NCBI GenBank assembly: GCA_024206195.1
Contig: JAAGZO010000934.1
Location: 1 to 33,983, forward strand
Direction of reading: 5' to 3'
Length of the DNA: 33,983 bases
From: a bacterium
GTDB taxonomy: Archaea > Nanoarchaeota > Nanoarchaeia > Woesearchaeales > UBA10216
Shown piece by piece: positions 8,617-16,336 of this stretch. Below the pieces are notes generated by a model that was not told the origin of the DNA, ran no database searches, and saw only the letters and a program-made list of their open reading frames with translations. The position numbers and the translations under genes are program-made. Within the stretch, counting starts at the first letter, position 1. Each line of letters opens with the position of its first letter.

Positions 8617-9162
8617 TTAAGTTGATTTGGACTTGTACTTATTAAGACGTTCCAAGATATTCTTCTCCTTGTCAGGAGACTGTTTGAGTAATTGGGCTTT
8701 TCTGACTTTCGCGTCAGCAATGGTTTGTTCACTGGATTCTATTGAATCCAGAAGCCTGCCAATTTTCGAAGTCAGGAGCCTTCTTTCTTCAGGATCAGAC
8801 TCATTTTCCAGCTTGCTGCAAAGCGAGTCTAAACGTTGCTTCTTTTCGGGAAGAGAATTACTGCTGCGTTTGATAACAGCACTAAGCATGGCGATAGAAT
8901 TAGACTCGGAGATGGGCTTGTATGCTTTTTTCTTAGTACCCTTTTTTCTGAGATCATCTATCTTCCTATTCAGATATTCCTGAAAATCCGGAACGCAGAT
9001 ATATTTAATTCCTCCAAATACATGAAGGGCTTTAGCGCGGGATGCTTCCCGGGCTAACTTATCAACCTCAAAACCTTCGTCAGATGCGTACTTGGCCAAC
9101 GGTACAACATCTTTAGAGATATCAGAGGTATTCTCCTTTGGATTAGTATTTTCTTCTGTCAT
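8617..9162 (-). CDS. unknown coiled-coil protein sharing the cluster motif (paralogue D)
   Basis: A 181-residue protein starting at the ATG preceded by AAAGGAGGTGATTTTA; a longer in-frame start exists, but it would bury this ribosome site inside the gene. Residues about 45-85 (KALHVFGGIKYICVPDFQEY, then LNRKIDDLRKKG) correspond to the YISIQKYMEY module of genes A-C. The rest (about 95-181) is highly charged and helical, probably coiled coil, with KKQRLDSLCSKLENESDPEE and SKIGRLLDSIE. It is first of the four motif-sharing genes and sits behind operator-like repeats at 9274-9305. Function unknown. It may be a fusion of the shared module to a coiled-coil domain. Confidence 0.75.
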   Translation of the reverse strand: MTEENTNPKENTSDISKDVVPLAKYASDEGFEVDKLAREASRAKALHVFGGIKYICVPDFQEYLNRKIDDLRKKGTKKKAYKPISESNSIAMLSAVIKRSSNSLPEKKQRLDSLCSKLENESDPEERRLLTSKIGRLLDSIESSEQTIADAKVRKAQLLKQSPDKEKNILERLNKYKSKST

Positions 9163-9273
9163 TAAAATCACCTCCTTTCCGTATAGAAAAAGGTTATTGC
9201 TAAATGAGTTCTTCTTCATATGAAGATTGTACATACCTCCAATATATGATGAGTCAGGACATTCTTCGTTAGA

Positions 9274-9305
9274 TCAACGTTGAATCAACCGTTGTAACCT
9301 GTTGA
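9274..9305. promoter_or_regulatory. cluster of three TCAAC/GTTGA operator-like palindromes
   Basis: TCAACGTTGA (9274-9283, perfect palindrome), TCAACCGTTGT (9285-9295) and TAACCTGTTGA (9295-9305) have centres about 10-11 bases apart, on one face of the helix. They lie in the 193-base gap upstream of the 8617-9162 gene. No confident -35/-10 pair was identified. Confidence 0.55.
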
Positions 9306-9355
9306 CCTATCCCGTGATATTATTTTTTTTAGAAAAGTTGTGTTTGAGTAGATTA

Positions 9356-11230
9356 CTAAGAGGTTTTTATATCGATTTTTGCTTTTAATAGAGGATTTAA
9401 TTTATACCCACCAGATACGGCCGCCTGCGGATTGGAAACTAAGAGATCTCCTTCAAAGCCCAGGTTTTCAGCTTTACGGTTGACATGGTTCTTGTAAGTC
9501 TTCCTATACTCATTAGCGATGTCCAGCCACCAACCTTCTTTTTTGAGATCGAAATCCTGAATACTGCACCACATTACTATCTGGTTGAAATTGGGGTAAT
9601 TTGTTACATCATCTTCGTGGTCTAAAATCTCGGATAACCAGTCCTGTGATTCCATTGATCTTTCATAAATCAAAAATAACAGAAGTGTAAAGGCCCTGCT
9701 TGCCCTACGCTTGAAGTCCAGTACTATCTTGGGAGCGTTATCTGTTTTGGGAATAAGTTCAATATCTGTTAATGCCATTCCTTTTCCGTCAATGACAGCT
9801 TTTACTAATTTATAATTTTCTGTTGAGTATTTCCGTAACGGTTCTGAGGATTCAATGATAGAAGGTTTCGTTTCATCATTTGCCAACAAAGAAAAAGAAC
9901 AGACTGAAAAATACCTGTAGAGTTTTTCTATTTGGATATTAAGACCAATGCTGGAATATGATCGCTCTAATGATGTCAATATATTGAGGGCAGGCCATAC
10001 CGAAAGGTTCTCAATTTCGATTGGAGTGTCGATTTGAGGTAAAACATTTGAGTCTACATATTTGTAATATTCTGGATCTGCTAATAGATTCCACCTATTT
10101 CTGAAACCGTCCGATGTTTTTTGGAATTGGATGATGGGGCTACCCGATTCCCCTGGTTTGGAGATTATTTGCCAGTCCGATACTCCCCCTTGTTTTTTTG
10201 ATTCTATCTCATTCTGGGCAGAACCAATTAAATAATTATTGATTGTATCAGTAAATTCTTTGTAATTACCCTTCCAATCCTTGAATACCAACCAGAAGAG
10301 CAAGATCCCCGCAGGTATTTGCATTTTTGTATTAAAAGCTTCATTTAGCTTTACTTGGTCAATTTCCGCAGAATTACTCACTTTGTGAATAAACTCTTTG
10401 TACAGAAGGAAAATTAAAAGAGGAATCTCGTGACGGAGTTTTCGCAACGGTTGAAGGACAATCTTATGATATCCTTTTATAATATCGAATTCTGGGATTC
10501 CTTGTTTTGCGGCAGTACCTATAATAAGTCTGAGTTCATCAGGAAGTTTATAATTGAACAGCCTGATACGAGTGTCCCTCGGCAGTTTGTTAATGTTCTC
10601 TATAAAGATTGTTCCATCCTTTATCCTATGTAGATACCCTTCCGAATTATCTTGCGATGATGTTTTAGTGCCCAATAGTACCGATTCCAATTCACTTCTC
10701 GGAATCTTCCCGCAATCAACAACCTTGAAGCTATTTTCATGTTTACCGCTTATTGCATGGAGAGCTTGCGCCACAGATTTCTTTCCTGTACCTTTTTCCC
10801 CTTCTATAATAGCTATACAGTTCCTTGTCTTGACCTTATCTAAATCCTCATATAAAAGATCAGAAAATAAAATGTTGGGATGTACAATTCGGTGCTTGAA
10901 AAATCTTTTAGCGTTACTGATGTATTTACGACAGATTTCAATATCAGGTTTCCCATCATTAAGATACTGTCGTTGGGAATAGAAATTATGTAGAGCTTCG
11001 CGGTCCTTAGTGATTTTTTCCGGATTTTGTGTGAAACAGGGATCAGCGTTATGAAAAATAAGACAGAGATATAGTTCCCATACTCTCAACCCGAAACCAT
11101 CATCTCCGATAGGTATGATTTCCATCGGATCACAGTTCAGCTCCTTACTATATACATCTGGATCAAAATCATCATAGAAATCCAGCAATGATTTTGTAGT
11201 GGGCTCAGATTTTTTCTTTGGTTTTCCCAT
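9356..11230 (-). CDS. AAA+ protein of sigma54-activator type with degenerate motifs
   Basis: A 624-residue protein. An N-terminal region of unknown type (1-130) precedes an AAA+ domain with Walker A GEKGTGKKS (144-152). The Walker B position reads GTIFIENINKLP (206-217), where sigma54 activators have FLDEI; the usual Asp-Glu pair is Glu211-Asn212. LQPLRKLRHEIPLL (259-272) and DWKGNYKEF (318-326) match the conserved PLRER..DIPLL and PWPGN.REL segments of that family. The GAFTGA loop that contacts sigma54 is missing. The C terminus ends in a winged-helix-like SGGYKLNP turn. It is probably an ATP- or ligand-responsive regulator of the element rather than a true sigma54 activator. The ribosome site is weak. 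Confidence 0.7.
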   Translation of the reverse strand: MGKPKKKSEPTTKSLLDFYDDFDPDVYSKELNCDPMEIIPIGDDGFGLRVWELYLCLIFHNADPCFTQNPEKITKDREALHNFYSQRQYLNDGKPDIEICRKYISNAKRFFKHRIVHPNILFSDLLYEDLDKVKTRNCIAIIEGEKGTGKKSVAQALHAISGKHENSFKVVDCGKIPRSELESVLLGTKTSSQDNSEGYLHRIKDGTIFIENINKLPRDTRIRLFNYKLPDELRLIIGTAAKQGIPEFDIIKGYHKIVLQPLRKLRHEIPLLIFLLYKEFIHKVSNSAEIDQVKLNEAFNTKMQIPAGILLFWLVFKDWKGNYKEFTDTINNYLIGSAQNEIESKKQGGVSDWQIISKPGESGSPIIQFQKTSDGFRNRWNLLADPEYYKYVDSNVLPQIDTPIEIENLSVWPALNILTSLERSYSSIGLNIQIEKLYRYFSVCSFSLLANDETKPSIIESSEPLRKYSTENYKLVKAVIDGKGMALTDIELIPKTDNAPKIVLDFKRRASRAFTLLLFLIYERSMESQDWLSEILDHEDDVTNYPNFNQIVMWCSIQDFDLKKEGWWLDIANEYRKTYKNHVNRKAENLGFEGDLLVSNPQAAVSGGYKLNPLLKAKIDIKTS

Positions 11231-11829
11231 TCATATTCCGTCTGGATAGTATGGTCAATAAATAAAATACATTGTATTATTAGAATCAAGGGCAATCATT
11301 CTTTTAGCTCTGAGGGTTCATCAAATACATTATTTTAATATCAAAATCTCACCCGGAAAAAACTGCCGTTTGAGCAACGATCGAGGTTAGAATATTGAGA
11401 TTTTCGTTATTTTACACAAATATAAGTTATTAATATTCAAAGACTTATCTATGCTCAAATTCGCATTACCCGATAATGTGTTGTGCGACAATGAGTTAAT
11501 GAAGTAACTTGAGAAAATTAGCACCGATATTTTATGCTCTTTTTATTTTTAATCGCTCAGCGGGCTTCTGAGGAAGTTGGAAACTCAGCGATAGATTAGC
11601 AAATTTTTGATGGATGTTTTATATAATCATGTTGTTTTTTGTAGAGTTGAAGTACTTGAAAATTTTATTATTTTTTTTCGAAATCGACTTGACTTTTATA
11701 ATTCTTGCAGTACACTAATAGGTAGAAATCAAATGACAGAAAGACAGCGACTATAGACGGGGGCATATTGGAACTTAACGGCATTGAAGCCGAATATGAG
11801 AAATTGTATGTTTAACCATTTTATTATGA
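11231..11829. other. long divergent intergenic region
   Basis: 599 AT-rich bases separate the AAA+ regulator (minus) from the replication protein (plus). I see a plus promoter (11689-11716), an ATCGCT...AGCGAT inverted pair around 11550-11592, and a 15-codon TTG-initiated frame ending at 11814. No protein gene of credible length is present. The size and divergent layout suit a control region. Confidence 0.5.
11689..11716 (+). promoter_or_regulatory. promoter of the replication protein
   Basis: TTGACT (11689-11694), a 16-base spacer, then TACACT (11711-11716), about 110 bases before the primase-helicase ATG. It is the best sigma70-like match in the region. Confidence 0.5.
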
Positions 11830-14160
11830 ATGCTAACGAATGAAAAGAAATCCTCACAAGAAAATGAGGTATTAAGATCAGTAGAATATTTACTCGATGA
11901 AAATCAGGTAGTAGAAACCCGCGTCCCCAAGGTTGTTAACAATTATGGCTACTCAAAACTGTATTCCGGGTACTTCGATAATTATAAAAAGTTAGCCAGC
12001 GAAGTCATCAGGCTAGAGAATGAATCTCAAAAAGTAGAAGCCTTTTACTTTACCTTAAATCCTATCGATAAATCACTGCTGGCTCGGTCCTGTAATAAAC
12101 TCATACCAACAGATACCACAACCAGCGGAAATGAAATCATTAAACGGCGCTGGTTGCCGGTCGATGTCGATCCTGTAAGAGCCAAGGGGATATCATCCAC
12201 TAACCTCCAACATGAACAGGCACTCGCTCTGATAAGGGAAATAGCGAATTGGCTGAAGCAGAATGGTTGGCCAAATCCTGTTTACGCTGATTCAGGTAAC
12301 GGAGCACATCTTCTCTACAGGGCTGATCTTCCTCCTGATGATGATGGTATAGTTAGAAATATCCTGAATACCCTGGCTTCAAGATTCAACAGTGATGATC
12401 TGAAAGTTGATACTGCAAATCACGATCCTAATCGTATATGGAAGCTGTACGGTACCATGGCACGGAAGGGATCCGATCTGGATGAATATCCGCACCGCCT
12501 GTCGCAGATTTTATGGCATAAATCCCCAGATAAGGTTGATGTGGTGGATAGAGTATTGCTGGAGAAGATAGCCTGCATGGCATCTCCTCCTCAGCAGAAA
12601 GAACTCACCCAAGGTTCATATCATCAAGACGGCAGGTTCAATCTGGAGAATTGGCTCAGTGAAAACAGAGATAAGATCGCTTTGAAGAGTGGCCGACCCC
12701 TTAAACTCAGAGATGACGTTGAGATGTGGGCATTGAGCAGCTGTCCCTTTCATAACGACCATAGGAACAGCACCTATATTTATCGTTATCCATCGGGAGC
12801 GGTCTGGTTCAAATGTTTCGGTGATCGGTGTTCTGATAAGGGATGGCATGAGTTCCGTGAGTTGATCCAACCAGGATACAAGAGTAAAGCGGTCTATTCT
12901 GTTCCGCCTGAAGATGAGAAGGGAACCTTCTTCCTGGATACCAAGCTCCAGGTCTATACCTACATAGATATGGATAGAGAGGAAATGACTTATTACAAAA
13001 ATAAAGGTGACTGGCAGAATAAATACAAGCTTCTGAATAATAGTCGGCATATGCCCGAGCCTTATGATGACTGCAAAAGTATTTACGATCCCACCAGGGG
13101 ATTTGGATTCTTTAATGATGATTTTGGTGAAAGAAAATTCAACCGCTTTAAACCTTCGGAGTTCTGGTTTAGAGAGTATCCGAATAATTATAATGATGAT
13201 TTAACGCCGGTGTTTGACGCTCTATATACCAATGTATTTGGCGATGATACGACCGTGATGTTCCTCTTAGCCAAAATGCTGCAGGATCATAAACGATTTT
13301 TGATTATCCCTGTGTGTATTAATGAGGAAGGAGGAGCGGGAAAGGGTATTTTTGAGAACCATGTATTAAGGCCTATATTTGGGGATCAGAACTGCTCCTT
13401 GAACCTGGGGCAGGAAGACCTGGAATCTAAATACAACGACTATATTATTGACAAACTCTATGTCGGTTTTCATGAAACAGAAGATATGACGGAGAATGCC
13501 GGTTTAGGATCCAAGACCATGAGAAAGATCAAGAGGATGTATGATGACACGATTACCATAGAGAAAAAGTATGTAGACAGAACAAAGACAGTAAACCATG
13601 CGACCTGTTTCATCTATTCCAACAACTCTAATCCGTTATCGGTGCCTGTTCATGACCGGAGAACCTATGTTATAAGGTCAAATAAGATGAAGCTGGAGGA
13701 AGCAAAAAAGTTCAGGCAGAAAAATGAGGATACCAAGAACAGAGTCAGCACATTTCAGAAGAGGCTGGAGGAGCTTCATAATGAGATTCCAGACTTAGTA
13801 TTTATGTTGAAGAACATGTACATCCCTGCTGATTTTGGTAAAATCCCTCAAAGTACAAATGAGAAGAAAGACCTGCAGGATAGAAGCATGGGTCCCATAC
13901 AGAACTTCATCAAAGCGTTGCTTGAATTTGACCTGGGGACTCTGAAGGCAATGTCTGAGGAGAAGGGTGGAGAATTTCCAGCTGGTGAATTCGATGTTTT
14001 GCGTAGTACAAGCAGGCTGACCACAAATTCTCTCAGGATCATAGCAGGTAAGATATCAAAAGGACGCTGGACATATGAAACGGTTCGCAGATTAATGCCA
14101 CCGATTGAAGACAAGAAGTACCATGGATTTAAATACTGGAACATCGAAATCAATAAATGA
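11830..14160 (+). CDS. replication protein: PrimPol, zinc finger and SF3 helicase
   Basis: A 776-residue fusion. The N-terminal archaeo-eukaryotic primase/PrimPol domain (about 60-250) shows the metal-binding VDVD (111-114), DSGNGAHLLY (154-163) and DPNRIWKLYG (199-208). A zinc-finger block follows: C305-P-F-H308 with C329 and C334. The C-terminal half is a D5/phage-plasmid SF3 helicase: Walker A EEGGAGKG (499-506), acidic HETED (548-552) as Walker B, SNNSN (597-601) as motif C, and the arginine pair DRRTY (609-613). It makes primers and unwinds DNA to start element replication. An in-frame stop directly precedes the ATG, so this start is the earliest possible; no clear Shine-Dalgarno is seen. 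Repeats just downstream may be its origin. Confidence 0.9.
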   Translation: MLTNEKKSSQENEVLRSVEYLLDENQVVETRVPKVVNNYGYSKLYSGYFDNYKKLASEVIRLENESQKVEAFYFTLNPIDKSLLARSCNKLIPTDTTTSGNEIIKRRWLPVDVDPVRAKGISSTNLQHEQALALIREIANWLKQNGWPNPVYADSGNGAHLLYRADLPPDDDGIVRNILNTLASRFNSDDLKVDTANHDPNRIWKLYGTMARKGSDLDEYPHRLSQILWHKSPDKVDVVDRVLLEKIACMASPPQQKELTQGSYHQDGRFNLENWLSENRDKIALKSGRPLKLRDDVEMWALSSCPFHNDHRNSTYIYRYPSGAVWFKCFGDRCSDKGWHEFRELIQPGYKSKAVYSVPPEDEKGTFFLDTKLQVYTYIDMDREEMTYYKNKGDWQNKYKLLNNSRHMPEPYDDCKSIYDPTRGFGFFNDDFGERKFNRFKPSEFWFREYPNNYNDDLTPVFDALYTNVFGDDTTVMFLLAKMLQDHKRFLIIPVCINEEGGAGKGIFENHVLRPIFGDQNCSLNLGQEDLESKYNDYIIDKLYVGFHETEDMTENAGLGSKTMRKIKRMYDDTITIEKKYVDRTKTVNHATCFIYSNNSNPLSVPVHDRRTYVIRSNKMKLEEAKKFRQKNEDTKNRVSTFQKRLEELHNEIPDLVFMLKNMYIPADFGKIPQSTNEKKDLQDRSMGPIQNFIKALLEFDLGTLKAMSEEKGGEFPAGEFDVLRSTSRLTTNSLRIIAGKISKGRWTYETVRRLMPPIEDKKYHGFKYWNIEINK

Positions 14161-14180
14161 TAAGGAGTTAACTGGAGACG

Positions 14181-14343
14181 CACCCGAACACACCCAGTTT
14201 ACACCCAAGCTAACTTCTTATATATTATATAGTTATATATATTTAGGTGAATAAGTGTGTATATATATAAACTTAGAACCAAAAAAGTATAAAAGTAGAA
14301 GATATATATTTATGAGCTAAGAGTATAACGACTCTTCTCACCC
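14181..14343. repeat. origin-like direct repeat, copy 1
   Basis: First copy of a two-copy direct repeat (second 225 bases downstream). It starts with CAC triplets at 14181, 14191 and 14202, one per helical turn. A very AT-rich stretch of TATATA blocks follows (14217-14260), then a nearly invariant GTATAAAAGTAGAAGATATA segment (14287-14306), then a CACCC end. Confidence 0.8.
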
Positions 14344-14405
14344 GCCCGGACCTATGAAAGTGAATCAGCGAAGTTGCTCAATGACAATCTCTTACCGAAA
14401 AACCT

Positions 14406-14568
14406 CACTTGAGTTCACTGACATTTCACTTAGGTTATCTCCTTATATATCATATAGTTATATTATATTTAGTGAATAAGTGAGTATATATATGAAATTA
14501 GAATTAAAAAAGTATAAAAGTAGAAGATATATATTTGTGAGTAAAGAATATAAACGATCTCTTCACCC
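14406..14568. repeat. origin-like direct repeat, copy 2
   Basis: Second copy at an exact 225-base offset. CAC triplets occur at 14406, 14416 and 14427, the TATATA tract from 14442, and the GTATAAAAGTAGAAGATATA block at 14512-14531. The bases between the copies (14344-14405) are unlike the repeats. No gene fits in 14161-14597. Confidence 0.8.
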
Positions 14569-14597
14569 ACTGATCAATAAAACCAAAACAGAATAAA

Positions 14598-15017
14598 ATG
14601 ATCTATTTAAACAAATACCACATCGTAATTAACATGGGCACCAAAGGATACGCCCTCTTAGCAAACTACAGCGACGATAATACAACCTACGAATGGACAG
14701 AATTATCCCCTGATCCTTCACAATGGAGGAGCGATATCTCCCACTTTATGCCCAGGGCCTTGTCAGTATGCGAAATCGCAGAGGAGCGGATTCCGCAGAT
14801 GGGGGATGACGACATACATCAATTCGAATTCAATGATATAGATTACAAGATTACACCCAGTATAGACAGGACGGATGAGTACATCATCCTGGATCACAGG
14901 AACAGTAAATGGCGGAGATATATGTATGATCCTTACAACGAATCAAAGGCCGAAGGGCTTGATTATGAGATCCGTTGGCAGATAATAGAAAAGTTCGGGG
15001 AAGTGGGTAACCAATGA
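14598..15017 (+). CDS. hypothetical element protein
   Basis: A 139-residue acidic soluble protein with no recognised family. It begins IYLNKYHIVINMGTKGYALL and has many Trp/Tyr residues (YEWTEL, SQWRSD, SKWRRYMYD), suggesting a mixed alpha/beta fold. It is first of four tightly packed genes: its stop overlaps the next start by four bases (ATGA), pointing to translational coupling. The ribosome site is weak. It directly follows the origin-like repeats, so a role in replication control or early element functions is possible but unproven. Confidence 0.65.
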   Translation: MIYLNKYHIVINMGTKGYALLANYSDDNTTYEWTELSPDPSQWRSDISHFMPRALSVCEIAEERIPQMGDDDIHQFEFNDIDYKITPSIDRTDEYIILDHRNSKWRRYMYDPYNESKAEGLDYEIRWQIIEKFGEVGNQ

Positions 15018-15505
15018 GAAAATTAAGCGACAGGATCTATGTCACCCAGACTGCCCAACATGAGAAGAAATATGCGATTCTTTCACTGCATCCCTCACCG
15101 ATAATAGGAACCAGACTTTGGGCTAAGGCGGATATAGGAAGTGAACTTACACCTGAGTTCTTTAGAGACTATCTGGCGATAGAGGACTGCGATGAGCTAC
15201 ATAACTTATATGACCACGGAGGAAGGCTCCCCTTTCAGAGGTTTTATACTATGGGAGGGGATTATGCCTATGATGTTTTTGATTGTCCATGGAGCCCTGG
15301 CAGTGCTATAGTACTCTCCGAATTTAAGCACTACAGACCAGAGGATTGTATTCTTGACAGCGGTGAGAAGGGGCTGATATGGAATGTTATAGATGAGAAT
15401 GACACAGCATATAGCATCGCTTATAAACTTACCTCTCATCGCAAAGATTACGCGGAGCAGCGCGTTCGCAAAGAAATATTTAAAATAAGGAATTGGAAAA
15501 TATGA
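15014..15505 (+). CDS. hypothetical element protein
   Basis: A 163-residue protein of no recognised family, coupled to its neighbours by ATGA overlaps at both ends (15014-15017 and 15502-15505). Aromatic and acidic residues are frequent (RFYTMGGDYAYDVFDCPWSP). The C terminus is basic (RKDYAEQRVRKEIFKIRNWK). There is no signal peptide, membrane segment or obvious catalytic motif. The strict coupling suggests it acts together with the preceding 139-residue protein. Confidence 0.65.
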   Translation: MRKLSDRIYVTQTAQHEKKYAILSLHPSPIIGTRLWAKADIGSELTPEFFRDYLAIEDCDELHNLYDHGGRLPFQRFYTMGGDYAYDVFDCPWSPGSAIVLSEFKHYRPEDCILDSGEKGLIWNVIDENDTAYSIAYKLTSHRKDYAEQRVRKEIFKIRNWKI

Positions 15506-15714
15506 ATGGTAAAATTATGAAAGGAATAAATGTATCAAAACATTTAAAATCAAAAAGAAAACCCAAACCTCAAAAATCGTCACCGATGGATGAGGAATCG
15601 GGAATAGAATTAGAACCACAAGACCCTTCTTTGAGTGAATTAAGGGCTGTTGATATAGAAGTAAATAAAATACTGGATCGACGCCTTGGTATTGACCGAA
15701 GAGGTGCAATTTAA
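15502..15714 (+). CDS. small basic-acidic hypothetical protein
   Basis: A 70-residue protein. The ATG at 15502 forms an ATGA overlap with the previous stop and has AAGGA upstream; I prefer it to an earlier TTG. The N-terminal third is strongly basic (KHLKSKRKPKPQK), the middle is acidic (DEESGIELEPQDPS), and the C terminus is a short helix with DRRLGIDRRG. It may bind nucleic acid or a partner through the basic segment; this is inferred from composition only. Confidence 0.6.
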   Translation: MNGKIMKGINVSKHLKSKRKPKPQKSSPMDEESGIELEPQDPSLSELRAVDIEVNKILDRRLGIDRRGAI

Positions 15715-15717
15715 AAA

Positions 15718-16140
15718 ATGTATAAAAGACCTAAAACCGAAATTGCTGAATATTTTCATTCACACCAATGGTCTGTTGAAGAAATTTCTCAGTATATGGA
15801 ACTAAGTACAGACCAAGTTGTAGACTTGCTGGTCAGAAAAGGAATACGTGCCAAGAAGAAAGGAACTCACAAGTATCCTAAAACGAGAAAACTGACCATA
15901 AGAAAAAATACTTTTAAAGCTTACTTGCTTGAGAGATATCCTTTGAAAAGGATCAAGGAGGTGTGGGAACAACATGGGATGTACAAAGGGGCAAAGATCT
16001 TAAATACTAATCCCGGTATATTATACTATTTAGCAACCCTAAAAAAATGGGTAAAACCATTGCCCCCACACTTGTTGAAGGCATACAAAAATGGGAATTG
16101 GAATAGATTTAAAACATGCATCAAACCCGAGTTATCTTAG
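15718..16140 (+). CDS. HTH DNA-binding protein
   Basis: A 140-residue basic protein with two helix-turn-helix-like segments. The first is WSVEEISQYMELSTDQVVDLL (about residues 19-39). The second, weaker one is GMYKGAKILNTNPGILYYLA (about 88-107), like the K/AAKILGVS-type turn of site-specific DNA-binding proteins. The linker is highly basic (RAKKKGTHKYPKTRKLTIRK). It starts three bases after the previous stop with a poor ribosome site, so it is probably translated by coupling. As the last gene of the replication block it is a likely regulator or DNA-structuring protein of the element. A terminator overlaps its end. Confidence 0.65.
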   Translation: MYKRPKTEIAEYFHSHQWSVEEISQYMELSTDQVVDLLVRKGIRAKKKGTHKYPKTRKLTIRKNTFKAYLLERYPLKRIKEVWEQHGMYKGAKILNTNPGILYYLATLKKWVKPLPPHLLKAYKNGNWNRFKTCIKPELS

Positions 16141-16152
16141 CTCGGGGTTTTT
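16123..16152 (+). terminator. terminator overlapping the end of the HTH gene
   Basis: AAACCCGAG (16123-16131) pairs with CTCGGGGTTT (16141-16150) followed by TT. The left arm lies in the last codons and the loop holds the stop codon. It closes the 14598-16140 operon. Confidence 0.8.
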
Positions 16153-16158
16153 GCATTC

Positions 16159-16187
16159 TTGACAAAACGGTATAAATGTAGTATTTT
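16159..16187 (+). promoter_or_regulatory. promoter of the giant secreted protein
   Basis: TTGACA (16159-16164), a 17-base spacer, then TATTTT (16182-16187). The leader of about 140 bases contains an AAGCA/TGCTT hairpin within a CCCTC/GAGGG outer pairing, and GAGG before the ATG. Confidence 0.7.
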
Positions 16188-16336
16188 AGCGGTGTTTTAT
16201 AACCCTCAAGCATCTTCTGCTTGAATCCTCTGAGAGGGAGTTCTTCTCAATGCTTAATCCTTTTTTCGTAACTGCATGGAATTAGTCAATTCTTGATCCC
16301 ATATCTTCTTTTAAGCGAATTTATTATGAGGTTGTA

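Noticed and set aside
9163..9234. 24-residue N-terminal extension of the 8617-9162 gene
   Set aside because: The ATG at 9162 has an excellent AAAGGAGGTGA site; the longer start would place it inside the coding sequence.
11769..11814. 15-codon TTG leader frame (LELNGIEAEYEKLYV) before the replication gene
   Set aside because: A GGGG precedes it, but it is too short and has no homology signal to support a gene; kept only as a possible leader peptide.
14161..14597. CRISPR array or satellite tandem repeat
   Set aside because: Only two copies exist, with a 225-base offset and no spacer-like unique units of constant length.
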